Part shown: piece by piece, positions 1-8,454 of the stretch
Layout: every line of letters starts with the position of its first letter
Numbering within the stretch: position 1 is the first letter of the stretch
Assembly (NCBI GenBank): GCA_026169045.1
Contig: JAPFDH010000121.1
Coordinates: forward strand, 1 to 39,416
Source of the DNA: Lachnospiraceae bacterium
GTDB lineage: Bacteria; Bacillota; Clostridia; Lachnospirales; Lachnospiraceae
DNA length: 39,416 nt
Direction of reading: 5' to 3'
Position numbers and translations under genes: made by a program
The notes under the pieces: model-generated
What the model was told of the DNA's origin: nothing
Databases searched by the model: none
What the model saw: only the letters and a program-made list of their open reading frames with translations

Positions 1-2
1 AT

Positions 3-631
3 ACAGCCAGTTTCCAGGGGCGAAATAACTACTGCAAGACAGATCCGGACGCCACTTTTATGCACATGAAGGACGATCACATGAGGAATGCCCAGCTGAA
101 ACCGGGATATAACGTCCAGATCGCAGTGGACAGCGAATACATTGTGGCCACTGAAATTTTTCAGGACCGTAATGATGTGTGGACACTGGTACCGTTTTTG
201 AAGCACATAGAAGCAAACCTGGGATTTCGATATCCCAGTGTGACTGCGGATTCGGGATATGAAAGCGAAGAGGCTTATGAATATCTGAAAAGCCAGGAAC
301 AAATCCCGTACATCAAACCATAGACGTATGAAAAATGGAAAAAGAGAAGTTTTAAGAAAGACATCAGCAAGAGAGAAAACATGGCTTATGATGAAGCGGC
401 AGACACCTACACGTGCCATGCGGGAAAACGGTTGAAAGAAGTTTTTAAGAGGAAACAGAAAAGCAAAAGCGACAGGAATCCTATGAAAACATCCTGAGTG
501 AAAAGGGAATCCTGTACCGGACAAACCGTTCGATCCAGGTAGAAGGAGCTTTTGGGGTACTGAAAAACGATTATGAATTCCAGAGATTTCTGTTGACAGG
601 AAGCCATCTGTTTCCGGTAAAAAGCGCATAG
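3..631 (+). pseudogene. IS1182-family transposase remnant (3' part)
   Basis: The reading frame is open from the window edge and reads like the catalytic core of IS1182-type DDE transposases (HMKDDHMRNAQLKPGYN, then IAVDSEYIV and DSGYES). It meets an in-frame TAG at 321-323, yet the homology continues past it (TYEKWKKRSFKKDISKREN) to about 450. There, part of the cysteine-rich segment expected in the family is missing and the frame changes. From about 470 a new frame gives the usual C-terminus (RQESYENILSEKG, QVEGAFGVLKNDYEFQRF), ending at the TAG near 631. So it has one nonsense mutation and one internal deletion with frameshift, and cannot make an active enzyme. The 5' part lies outside the window. 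Family assignment is from recognised motifs, not from a search. Confidence 0.85.
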
Positions 632-658
632 AAAAACCAAAAAACGGAGAGGTCTTAT

Positions 659-685
659 CGGTGCGGAGTAATCTGCACCGTTTTT
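659..685 (+). terminator. Rho-independent terminator after the IS1182 remnant
   Basis: A 9-bp stem (CGGTGCGGA paired with TCTGCACCG, one G-T wobble) closes a 4-base loop and is followed directly by TTTTT. It would stop transcription from the transposase before the fic promoter begins. Confidence 0.75.
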
Positions 686-693
686 ACATAGTA

Positions 694-779
694 TCTGCAT
701 ATAAATAAAAGAAAAATATGCAGAAAAGTTGCCTATGGGATTGATTATCTGCATATAAAATGGTAATATTATATGTAGA
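694..779 (+). promoter_or_regulatory. fic promoter with a four-site operator array
   Basis: A sigma-A promoter reads TTGATT (741-746), 17 bp, TAATAT (764-769). Around it lie four copies of one 9-mer in alternating orientation: TCTGCATAT at 694-702, its inverse ATATGCAGA at 716-724, TCTGCATAT at 748-756 (inside the promoter spacer), and ATATGTAGA at 771-779 (one mismatch, over the start point). They form two inverted-repeat pairs with gaps of 13 and 14 bp, 54 bp apart. This is what binding sites for a dimeric repressor look like. The obvious candidate is the Fic protein itself, which ends in a winged-helix-like domain. Sites and promoter are seen directly; the regulator is inferred. Confidence 0.7.
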
Positions 780-798
780 TATGATTGGAGGATATGCA

Positions 799-1845
799 AT
801 GAGAAGATTTGATTATTCTTTTTTGAACAACGGATTACTCCCGGCAAACCTGGTTAATCTGACTTCCAGTATTGTCTCGTTAAAAACAATGGCGGGAGTT
901 CGGAAGGATGAATACGCGCAGGTTTTTACTGAATTGGAATCTATTGCTAAGGTGCAGTCGGTCAAAAGCTCGAATGCAATAGAAGGTATCGTAACAAGTG
1001 ATGAGCGTATCCATGCCATCGTCAACCAAAACAGTGCCCCCTTAAACCATAATGAGGCGGAGATTGCTGGGTACAGGGATGCGCTGAATGCGATCCATTT
1101 GAGTTATGAGCACATTGACTTTCGGCAGAGTGATATTCTCCGGCTTCACGAGATGATGATGTCCATTGCGGGATATGAATATGGCGGCAAGTATAAAACC
1201 GCTGATAATGTGATTTTGGAAGTAGACGCCCATGGTCAGCAACGAGTTCGTTTCCGGTCAACACCTGCAGCAGAAACATCCCAGGCGATGGAACAACTGG
1301 AATTAGCCTATATGGCGGCCAGAAGCAACGCCAATATTAACCAGCTTCTGCTTATTCCTTGTGTAATTCTGGACTTTCTCTGTATCCATCCGTTTCGTGA
1401 TGGAAATGGCAGAATGTCGCGGCTGCTTTCCCTGCTTTTACTTTATAAAAATGGCTATGATGCAGGCAAGTATGTTTCTTTTGAGGAACAGATCAACAAC
1501 TATAAAGCCTACTACTATGAAGCATTGCGGCAATCTTCCGAAGGCTGGGCCGAAAACGAAAACAGCTATTTCCCTTTTATAGAAAATTTCCTTTCTACGC
1601 TTTATATGTGCTATAAGGAACTTGATAAACGATTTGCTGTTGTCCATGGAAAGAAAATCACAAAGAAAGCCCGCGTGGAAGCCACGGTATTGAATCGCCT
1701 TACTCCCATTTCCAAAGCCGACATTTGCCAGATACTGCCTGATGTCAGCCCGACTACAGTAGAAGCTGTATTGGGAGCTATGGTGAAAAATGGCAGCATT
1801 AAGCGGATAGGACAGGGGCGGAATACGCGGTATATTAAAGCATAG
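799..1845 (+). CDS. fic: Fic family protein with N-terminal inhibitory helix and C-terminal winged helix
   Basis: Fic enzymes transfer a nucleotide part, usually AMP, onto hydroxyl side chains of target proteins. The active-site motif HPFRDGNGRMSRLL begins at residue 197, with the catalytic His and the phosphate-binding GNGR present. An inhibitory motif of the (S/T)xxxE(G/N) type, SSNAIEG, lies at residues 57-63, so this is a class II Fic with its own N-terminal inhibitor. Residues from about 300 to 348 look like a winged helix (ISKADICQILPDVSPTTVE, then GRNTRYIK). The ATG at 799 is chosen because GGAGG lies at 787-791; the frame is open further upstream but without a ribosome binding site. 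The length, 348 residues, is normal for Fic_N/Fic proteins. The target is unknown; roles in stress, toxin-like arrest or phage defence are possible. Confidence 0.9.
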   Translation: MRRFDYSFLNNGLLPANLVNLTSSIVSLKTMAGVRKDEYAQVFTELESIAKVQSVKSSNAIEGIVTSDERIHAIVNQNSAPLNHNEAEIAGYRDALNAIHLSYEHIDFRQSDILRLHEMMMSIAGYEYGGKYKTADNVILEVDAHGQQRVRFRSTPAAETSQAMEQLELAYMAARSNANINQLLLIPCVILDFLCIHPFRDGNGRMSRLLSLLLLYKNGYDAGKYVSFEEQINNYKAYYYEALRQSSEGWAENENSYFPFIENFLSTLYMCYKELDKRFAVVHGKKITKKARVEATVLNRLTPISKADICQILPDVSPTTVEAVLGAMVKNGSIKRIGQGRNTRYIKA

Positions 1846-1884
1846 AAGCAAACAATATCTTGGATTTAGGTGAATACTGTGAAT

Positions 1885-3012
1885 ATGATTTCAATTAAAG
1901 AAATTACGCATTTAGTAGAATTGAAACAAGAGGGCGAATATTGGGATTTTAAAAAAGAGTGGTATAAAAATAAACCCGACTTATTACACGATATTATATG
2001 TATGGCAAACAATCTTTCTAATCACGATGGGCTTATTGTCATTGGTATTGATGAAGAAACCGATTATTCTATTTGTGATGTTACAAACGACCCCAACAGA
2101 AGAAAAACGCAGGACATCGTTGCGTTTTTGAGAGAGAAAAAATTTGTTGGAGGTATTCGTCCAACGGTATATGTGCAGCCGCTTTCTTTCAGAAAAAGTG
2201 AAATAGATGTTATTGTTATTAAAAATGATCGTAACACGCCTTATTATTTAACAGAGCAATATCAAGGTGTATTTGCCAACAATATTTATGCTCGGATAAT
2301 GGATACCAACACTCCTAAAAACTCGTCAGCCGATATAAATATAGTCGAAAAGCTTTGGAAAAAACGATTTGGCATTGACGCAGCCGCTTTTGACCGTGCA
2401 TTGTTGTTTTTACAAACTCCTTGTGATTGGGTGGATTCTGATGGCGGTAAAAAGTTTTATAAATATGCTCCTGAATTTACAATAGAAGATATTTCAGCAG
2501 AAGAACATCGAAATGGTTACGAATTTTATTTGTTCAATCAATATGATTCTTATCCTCGGTGGTATGATATAAATATTTACTATCATCAAACTTTATTATA
2601 TTCTTTGGGTGGCGTGGCTCTGGACGGAGGACGATGTTTTACTTCTACTCCTCGAACCGATGGAATTTCTTTATACAAAGAGAGCTATCATAATTGGGAT
2701 ATTTCATATAAGTATTTTGTTAAAGATTCAATCGAATATATAGTTCATCTGTTTTATATTACTGATGGTATGGACGAGGAACGAATTGCACGACAAAGAT
2801 TTTTTGAATGTGTACTTGTTTTTGAATCTGAATTTGAAAGGATGAAATTCAATGATTTTGTCATAACCAATTATCAAAAATACAATGTTGACGCATTCAG
2901 AGATCGACTGCCCCATTTCCCTGATTTAGAGGGGTATAATATGGACGCATTCAAAAAAGCCTACTTACAATCTCAACTTTTGCAACAAATGTTAAAGGAT
3001 TTCAGAAGTTAA
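1885..3012 (+). CDS. AlbA_2 / Schlafen-like domain protein
   Basis: Residues 1-150 match the AlbA_2 (divergent AAA-4, Schlafen-core-like) domain: an acidic/basic motif YWDFKKEW near the start, then LLHDIICMANN, the strand-turn GLIVIGIDEE, and a later YARIMDTNTPKN. Bacterial proteins with this domain bind or cut nucleic acid or act as regulators. The remaining 200 or so residues are rich in aromatics and I do not recognise them. ATG 1885 is chosen because AGGTGA lies at 1868-1873; GTG codons at 1870 and 1879 are alternatives. The stop is followed 14 bases later by the ATG of a nucleotide cyclase gene, so the two were one operon. It could be the effector half of a cyclic-nucleotide defence pair, but no ligand-binding domain is recognisable. 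Confidence 0.7.
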   Translation: MISIKEITHLVELKQEGEYWDFKKEWYKNKPDLLHDIICMANNLSNHDGLIVIGIDEETDYSICDVTNDPNRRKTQDIVAFLREKKFVGGIRPTVYVQPLSFRKSEIDVIVIKNDRNTPYYLTEQYQGVFANNIYARIMDTNTPKNSSADINIVEKLWKKRFGIDAAAFDRALLFLQTPCDWVDSDGGKKFYKYAPEFTIEDISAEEHRNGYEFYLFNQYDSYPRWYDINIYYHQTLLYSLGGVALDGGRCFTSTPRTDGISLYKESYHNWDISYKYFVKDSIEYIVHLFYITDGMDEERIARQRFFECVLVFESEFERMKFNDFVITNYQKYNVDAFRDRLPHFPDLEGYNMDAFKKAYLQSQLLQQMLKDFRS

Positions 3013-3026
3013 AGGAGGCTATGTTT

Positions 3027-3762
3027 ATGAGCGAATCATTTATTCTGGCATCGGAATTTGAAACAGCGAGTAACGCTGTCAATAGTATTTTAGGGCAACC
3101 TGTTGAAGAAATAGAAATTACAGACATATTGCCCCCGCTTAACGATATAGCTGATTCAAATAAAGTGTTTAAGGGAAAACTTTCTGTTCTATTTGTAGAT
3201 ATGAGAAAATCCACCGATTTGACAGATGAATTGATATCTAAAAAATGGTGAAAGTTTATCGCTCATTTATTCGTATCGTTATTCAAGCGATTCGGTATTC
3301 GGGCGGATATACACGACAGTTTGCCAGTGACGGAATTATGGGTATCTTTCAGGATAGTAATGTGGACGATCAGATTATTTCTTCGTCTTATAAAGCTACA
3401 AAGGCAGCAAGATACATACATACTTTGATTGATTATTGCTTAAATCCTGCTTTGAAAAAATCAATGGATATTTGCATTGGATGCGGTATCGGTATTTGTA
3501 CTGGCACAATTATGGTTACAAAGGTCGGAATGCGCGGAAAAGAAAGTGATGAAACGGCCGAAAATGAAACAGGTATAGTGTGGGTTGGGTCAACAACAAA
3601 TTACGCTAACCGCTATTGTAGTCTGGCACATCCTTGTGAAATATTTATTGATGAAAACACATATTCAGAAATTAAGGACTCAGAAGTATGGACTAAAACA
3701 AGCCGAACAAAGGGCAGTAAAGTTTTTGAAGGATATACAGTAAGCGAATATTACAACGCTGA
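3027..3762 (+). pseudogene. Class III nucleotide cyclase, Pycsar-like, frameshifted and 3'-truncated
   Basis: The protein starts at ATG 3027 behind AAAGGAGG (3011-3018). The class III cyclase domain begins with LSVLFVDMRKSTDLTDE, which holds the first metal-binding Asp. The frame then stops at 3249-3251 just after an A6 run (3240-3245). One more A would join it exactly to the next frame, giving KVYRSFIRIV, then RQFASDGIMGIF with the second metal Asp, GIGICTGTIMVTKVGMRGK, and GIVWVGSTTNYANRY. The pattern GxGIxxGxxxVxKxGxRG plus VWVGxxTNxAxR is the one I associate with the cyclases (PycC) of Pycsar systems, which make cCMP or cUMP on phage infection. The 3' end runs into an IS256-type remnant at about 3753-3765, so the last residues are lost. 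The frameshift may be decay, slippage or an assembly error. Confidence 0.7.
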
Positions 3763-4565
3763 TATCTGGCCTCCGGAAAGACTTCCGGGATGGTTTCCAG
3801 CATACCGAGATTTTTATCGCCGACGATCAGACGCACACCAGTAAGTCCACGTTCTTTCAAACATACAAAGAAAGAACGCCAGCTCTCACGATCCTCTTTC
3901 ATACCCTCCGCAGCACCAAGAATTTCACGGCATCCATCTTGACTGACATCGATTGCAACCAGGACAGAAACCTTCTGGATCTCGCCACCCCAGCTGCGTT
4001 TCAGGTAGACGCCATCCACATAAACATAGGGATATTCCCCAGAAAGCGGACGGGTACGCCAGGTTTCAATGTGCTCATAAGCCTTTTTATTCAGGTTACT
4101 GATTGTTCCAGGAGATACTTTCGTTCCCCATAAAGCTTCGGTGATGTCTTCCACACGCCGAACAGAAACACCAGCCAGATACATTTCGATCAACGCTTCC
4201 TCAACAGAAGATTCTCTGCGGCGGTAACGTTCGATAATGGCTGCTTCAAAAGGAACACCCTTGAGTTTGGGAACTTTCAATTCTACCTCCCTTGCTGTGG
4301 TATGAAGGTTTCGCTTATAGTGCCCGGAACGATATCCCTGGCGCTCAAAGGAACGCTCATACTTTTCGGCGTTGATTAATTCATCGGCTTCCTTATCGAG
4401 GAGAGCATTCAAAGTTTCTTCGACACTGCTGCGAACAAGATTTTTTAAATCGTGTTTTATTAAGTCCTCATTTAGTTGTATAATTTGTTTTATAGCCTCC
4501 TTTGATAAATTTGGTTGTGGTGACTGATTATTATGGCGCGGCAGAGCCACCGGGGATGCGGACAA
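3753..4565 (-). pseudogene. IS256-family transposase, truncated
   Basis: On the minus strand the frame gives the N-terminal two-thirds of an IS256-type (Transposase_mut) enzyme: LSKEAIKQIIQLNEDLIK, then VELKVPKLKGVPFEAAIIERY, YVYVDGVYLKRSWGGEIQ (first catalytic Asp), and LIVGDKNLGMLETIPEVFPE (second Asp). Homology ends at RYQRC near 3755, just where the cyclase gene begins on the other strand, so the C-terminal third with the catalytic Glu is gone. The upstream end at 4565 adjoins the left end of an IS3-type element. The frame runs on into the cyclase DNA for another 20 residues without meaning. It cannot be active. Confidence 0.85.
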
Positions 4566-4598
4566 AATCTTGGACCTTTATAGGAGAAGGAGAATGTC

Positions 4599-6026
4599 AT
4601 GCGTCATTATACCAGAGATGAAAAACTTAAAGCGGTACAATTATATATTAAGTATGATAAGAGCCCGGCTGCTGTTCGATATGAATTAGGTTATCCAACA
4701 AGGAACTGTTTGTACAGGTGGTATCAAGAGTATATTGAGCACAACAACAGTTTCCCTGAAGAGAAAGTACGACGTTCCAAATATACTCCTGTACAACGTA
4801 AAGCAGCTATCGATTATTACTTAACACATGGAAAGAGTATATCAGGAACAATTCGTGCATTAGGTTATCAGGGAAAATCTGCACTATGTGAATGGCTTAA
4901 TGAAGATCTTGCAGACAGTGATCGCAAATGGTTTTGCAAAAGGAACAGCAGTGTTGTAAGATGTAGTCAAGAACAAAAAGATCAAGCAATTATTGCCTAC
5001 TGTTCTGGTGAAAAGACACCAAAACAAATATCTGAAGAATACGGTATCAGTCCATATACAATCTATGGTTGGAAAAAGAAGATGCTTGGTCAAAAGGAGA
5101 CTATGAAAAAAGTATTAGCATCAAACAAATCTACAAAAACTATGAATAATTTGAAAGACGAAGTTGAACAGCTCCGTCAAGAGGCTGAATTATTAAAAAA
5201 ACAAGTATATCGTCTTCAATTAGAGAAAGCTGTTCTTCAAAAAACTGCTGAAATAATAAAAAAAGAGCTGGGCATTGATTGGAATTCTCTATCTAACAGA
5301 GAAAAGGCCATAGTAATTAATGCCCTTCGAGATCAATATCAACTTAAAGAGTTGCTTGATATTGTACATATGGCCAAAAGTACTTATTGCTACCAAGCAT
5401 CTTCCATGCTGAAAGATAAGTATCAGTCTGTAAGAACAGTCATTATTAGTTTATTTAAAGATGCAAAAGGCCGTTACGGTTATCGGCGTATTCATGTTTC
5501 TTTAAAAAACATGGGAATCATTATCTCAGAAAAAATTGTCCGGAGAATAATGTCTGAAGAAAATCTTGTAGTATCCAAAATTACGCGTCAAAAATATAGT
5601 TCGTATCAAGGAGAAATCAGTCCAGAAGTAGATAACATTATTGAACGAGATTTTCATGCAGATAAACCAAATAAAAAATGGTTAACAGATATAACAGAGT
5701 TTCATATTCCAGCCGTGAAGGTCTATTTGTCACCTATCATTGATTGCTTTGACGGCTTGCCTGTTAGCTGGACAATTGGCACTGCTCCTAATGCAGAATT
5801 AGTCAACTCAATGCTGGATGAAGCCATATTAAGTTTAAAAGATGAGGAGCATCCCATTATTCACAGCGACTGAGGTGCACACTATCGTTGGCCAGGCTGG
5901 ATTGAGAGAATAGAACAAGCCGGTCTTACTCGTTCCATGTCGAAAAAGGGATGTTCTCCAGATAATTCAGCGTGCGAAGGATTTTTTGGACGTTTAAAAA
6001 ACGAAATGTTCTATGGACATTCTTGA
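4599..6026 (+). pseudogene. IS3-family transposase with nonsense mutation, 3'-truncated
   Basis: ATG 4599 follows a GGAGAAGGAGA stretch. The protein has two helix-turn-helix segments of the InsE type (MRHYTRDEKLKAVQLY; TPVQRKAAIDYYLTHGKS), a leucine-rich coiled coil (residues about 183-225), and an rve integrase core (NKKWLTDITEFHIP, first Asp; IIHSD, second Asp). Directly after IIHSD a TGA (5871-5873) replaces the Arg or Gln codon usual in HSDxGAHY. The frame continues past it with GAHYRWPGWIERIEQAG and SPDNSACEGFFGRLKNEMFY, which contains the catalytic Glu, and then breaks at about 6026 where a repeat element begins. OrfA and OrfB appear fused in a single frame. It is dead by both nonsense and truncation. 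Confidence 0.85.
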
Positions 6027-6027
6027 G

Positions 6028-6055
6028 AACATTGGGGGTCAGACCCTATAAAATC
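6028..6055. repeat. GGGGTCAGACCC repeat, copy 1
   Basis: The sequence ATTGGGGGTCAGACCCTATA and flanks agree with copy 2 (8428-8454) over 27 bases apart from one extra G. It abuts the broken end of an IS3 transposase. The core is palindromic. Its identity is unknown; it may be a REP-like sequence or the end of a lost mobile element. Confidence 0.7.
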
Positions 6056-6060
6056 CAAAA

Positions 6061-6101
6061 ATATATAAATTAAGCCCTGATCTATTTCTATTGATCAAGG
6101 C
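6061..6101 (-). terminator. Terminator of the membrane coiled-coil gene
   Basis: On the minus strand, GCCTTGATC (6101-6093) pairs with GATCAGGGC (6082-6074), nine pairs with one G-T wobble, followed by the T-rich tail TTAATTTATATATTTTT. It begins right after the stop codon at 6102. Confidence 0.7.
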
Positions 6102-6614
6102 CTATATATTCTCTATATTTTCCATTTCTTTATTTTGGTTCATTTTGATTATCTTATTTTCTGAACCTTGTTTATCTCCTGTTGAATTTATTTTTTTTAA
6201 ATCTTCAATTTGCTTTTTCATATATTTTATTTTCTGTTTTTTTTCTTCATTCTGTGAAAACAATTTATTCTTCTCATTCGTTAATTTTTCTACATCTTCT
6301 TCACATTTCTTTAATTTTTCCTCCAATTCACTAATTTTTCTTTTATTATCCTCTTGATTATTCTTATTTAATGTAATTTTAGTTCTGTCATCGTGCCATT
6401 TCACAGCAACATATGCTACACAAATACATATAATAGCAAAACACACTATCAATAGTACAAAGGGGTTACTGCTGATCACTGTTATCAACTCCTGTGGAGA
6501 AATGCCAGAACGTATGAAACAGACAATCACAAAAACAATAGCGCTAGGAATAGTTCCTATTTTAATCCATTTTTTATAGCTTTTGTTGTTCCCACAACCT
6601 CCATGATCATCCAC
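6102..6614 (-). CDS. Two-TM membrane protein with long cytoplasmic coiled coil
   Basis: The start is GTG at 6614, chosen because GAGGAGGG precedes it by 7 bases; the frame is open upstream without a site. The 170-residue product has a short N-terminus containing Cys and His (MDDHGGCGNN), two membrane segments (about 17-34 and 51-71), and a highly charged coiled coil (about 88-140, ISELEEKLKKCEEDVEKLTN) with a polar tail. It matches no family I know. The gene is very AT-rich, is transcribed away from an XRE regulator gene 320 bp off, and lies between two IS3 remnants. It looks like cargo brought in with mobile DNA; membrane proteins of this build occur as effectors or sensors in defence modules, but the function is unknown. 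Confidence 0.7.
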   Translation of the reverse strand: MDDHGGCGNNKSYKKWIKIGTIPSAIVFVIVCFIRSGISPQELITVISSNPFVLLIVCFAIICICVAYVAVKWHDDRTKITLNKNNQEDNKRKISELEEKLKKCEEDVEKLTNEKNKLFSQNEEKKQKIKYMKKQIEDLKKINSTGDKQGSENKIIKMNQNKEMENIENI

Positions 6615-6934
6615 TAGTATCCCTCCTCTCGAAAAGGTACATATATAGCCCGAAAAGGAGAGAAGCAATGCTTATTAACTCATATAGCTGCCATTATAAT
6701 TCCTCATATTCTTTCACATAACTCTCTTCCCTTTTATAAGTCACTCTTTTCATTATTTTACCAGCCTTTTACATATTGTTCAATCCATATCAGAAATTTC
6801 TTTCTTTTTCGTTATATTTCACAATTTATTATTTGGATTTTCTCTTCCATAATTTCTGCTTTTGAATTTTATCTAATTTCTATTTTTGAATAATTATGGT
6901 ATTATGTATATAAATAAATACAAGAGGTGAGGAT
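6615..6934. promoter_or_regulatory. AT-rich divergent promoter region
   Basis: This 320-bp gap separates two divergent genes. For the rightward gene there is a clear promoter: TTGAAT (6886-6891), 17 bp, TATAAA (6909-6914), which places the start about 14 bases before the ATG at 6935. For the leftward gene I see no single convincing promoter in the AT-rich sequence. No reading frame of interest lies here. Confidence 0.6.
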
Positions 6935-8023
6935 ATGGATATTAAAAAATTTACAGCAAATGAATATTGTGATGCAATTATCAAAAGAATTAATTCTATA
7001 TTAAGCGAAAAGAAAATTAAACAAGCTGATCTAGCGGCTCAAAGCCATATTAGCCAATCCTCCATGTCGAAAATATTAAAAGGTGAAATGCGTCTTACAC
7101 TACAACATATTTTTAAAATTTGTATAGCACTTAACATTGCACCTGAGGATTTACTTTCAGTCAATAAACAAATATCTGATGATTCCACTTCATTCTGTTT
7201 TAATAAAACTGATGACGCAGGAATTATAAATGAACAATATCTAAATGAACAAGTATTAATTAGAGATATAAATCATCCTGCATTTAATGGAATTAAAAAT
7301 AACACTTTTTTCATATATCTATATTCTACGATAACATCAGAATCTTTTTTATTAGATGGGAAACTTGTTTTTGACGCAACATCTTCGTCTTTTTGTAAAG
7401 CTATAATGACTTTAAATACTGGAAAAATAGATGCTAATGGTGATCCAATAAAAAAATTTTATGAAGGTGAACTTATCATTTCTTTAACTATGGGAGCTTG
7501 TTATTGTGTTCTAACCAATCCTGATATCGGAGAAATAATTTTTTTAAATTTCAAACATATGTACCTATTTAATCGTGATCTTGAATGCCGTGTTGGAACA
7601 ATATCTTCAACATCTAGTGGAGGAAATCGCTTGCCAGTTATTCAAAGAATCCTAATTTCAAAACAATCACTAAAAGTGAATGGTACTGATTTATCCGATT
7701 TAGAATTTATTCAAGGACAACTTAGACTTAATAATTCTAAAATGCTTGTATCAAGCAAAGACTTAAAGACTCTTAAGGAAAAATACGAAAACAATCCAGA
7801 TTTACTCGATTTCTTCAAAAGATTTGAAGAACTTTCTGAGACAAATCAATATTACTTATTAGACGAAGCTAGTATGAGAGATATATCTATTACTTCTGAT
7901 GTAAAAACTGAAGGGCTGGGAATATTACGTAACTTGTCTTCCTCGTTAAGATACAATAAAGTTAGTACAAAAACTGACGAATTTGTATTTGAATACATAT
8001 GTAATAAAACCAACACAAAATAA
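6935..8023 (+). CDS. XRE-family HTH protein with large unknown C-terminal domain
   Basis: Residues 11-65 form a lambda-repressor-like helix-turn-helix (INSILSEKKIKQADLAAQ, then SHISQSSMSKILKGEMRLTL and ALNIAPEDLLS). The ATG follows GAGGTGAGG closely. The remaining 290 or so residues are unlike a peptidase or simple dimerisation domain and I do not recognise them. They begin with a region rich in beta strands (about 90-240, for example FFIYLYSTITSESFLLDGK) and continue with a charged helical part. A strong terminator follows. Codon use is as AT-rich as in the divergent membrane gene and unlike the capsule genes, so the pair probably arrived together. It may sense a ligand or phage protein and control its neighbour. 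Confidence 0.75.
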   Translation: MDIKKFTANEYCDAIIKRINSILSEKKIKQADLAAQSHISQSSMSKILKGEMRLTLQHIFKICIALNIAPEDLLSVNKQISDDSTSFCFNKTDDAGIINEQYLNEQVLIRDINHPAFNGIKNNTFFIYLYSTITSESFLLDGKLVFDATSSSFCKAIMTLNTGKIDANGDPIKKFYEGELIISLTMGACYCVLTNPDIGEIIFLNFKHMYLFNRDLECRVGTISSTSSGGNRLPVIQRILISKQSLKVNGTDLSDLEFIQGQLRLNNSKMLVSSKDLKTLKEKYENNPDLLDFFKRFEELSETNQYYLLDEASMRDISITSDVKTEGLGILRNLSSSLRYNKVSTKTDEFVFEYICNKTNTK

Positions 8024-8050
8024 AATATAATAATCATACTTTATTTATAA

Positions 8051-8099
8051 AATAATATCTAATACCAATCTTTCATTTTAGTTTAGATATTATTTTTTT
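8051..8099 (+). terminator. Terminator after the XRE gene
   Basis: A perfect 12-bp stem (AATAATATCTAA with TTAGATATTATT) with a 20-base loop is followed by TTTTTT at 8094-8099. Confidence 0.8.
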
Positions 8100-8240
8100 G
8101 CTCACATTGAGAAGAAACTTGTAATGACCTTTGGGAGCAATGAGGGCGTAAGCGGTGGAGTTGTATCATAAAAGTTGACACCCTATTCTCAAGGATTTTG
8201 ATATATAATCATAATCAATACGAGAACAGGAGAAACCGTT

Positions 8241-8427
8241 ATGGCACAGAATCAAAAATCTTATGACAACGAGTTTAAAGCACAGGCAGTAAAGCTTGCT
8301 CAGGAAACGTGTTAAAGAGCAGGATAAGGAAATTCGTCGTTTAAAAGAAGAACATGCATTTCTCGAGAAAGCAAGTGCTTTTTTCGCAACCAGCCGTCGG
8401 AAGTCAGCAAAAACAGAGATTAAGGAA
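8241..8427 (+). pseudogene. IS3-family orfA remnant with internal deletion
   Basis: ATG 8241, after an AGGAG site, begins MAQNQKSYDNEFKAQAVKLA, a typical OrfA N-terminus of IS3 elements. After AQE the frame breaks; the downstream frame gives KRVKEQDKEIRRLKEEHAFL and EKASAFFATSRRKSAKT, the end of the same protein. About half of the gene in between is missing. The fragment ends at about 8427 in the second GGGGTCAGACCC repeat. The left end of the element is probably near 8163-8185. It is a different IS3 type from the one at 4599. Confidence 0.8.
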
Positions 8428-8454
8428 AACATTGGGGTCAGACCCTATAAAATC
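8428..8454. repeat. GGGGTCAGACCC repeat, copy 2
   Basis: It contains ATTGGGGTCAGACCCTATAA and is the same as copy 1 apart from one G. It lies exactly between the broken orfA and the stump of a surface-protein gene. Confidence 0.7.

Noticed and set aside
407-847. 146-codon open frame on the minus strand
   Set aside because: It overlaps the IS1182 remnant, the terminator and the fic start on the other strand, has no ribosome binding site, and its translation looks like random hydrophobic sequence.
8166-8432. Minus-strand frame of 88 codons
   Set aside because: It is the reverse of the IS3 orfA remnant, which has clear homology on the plus strand.
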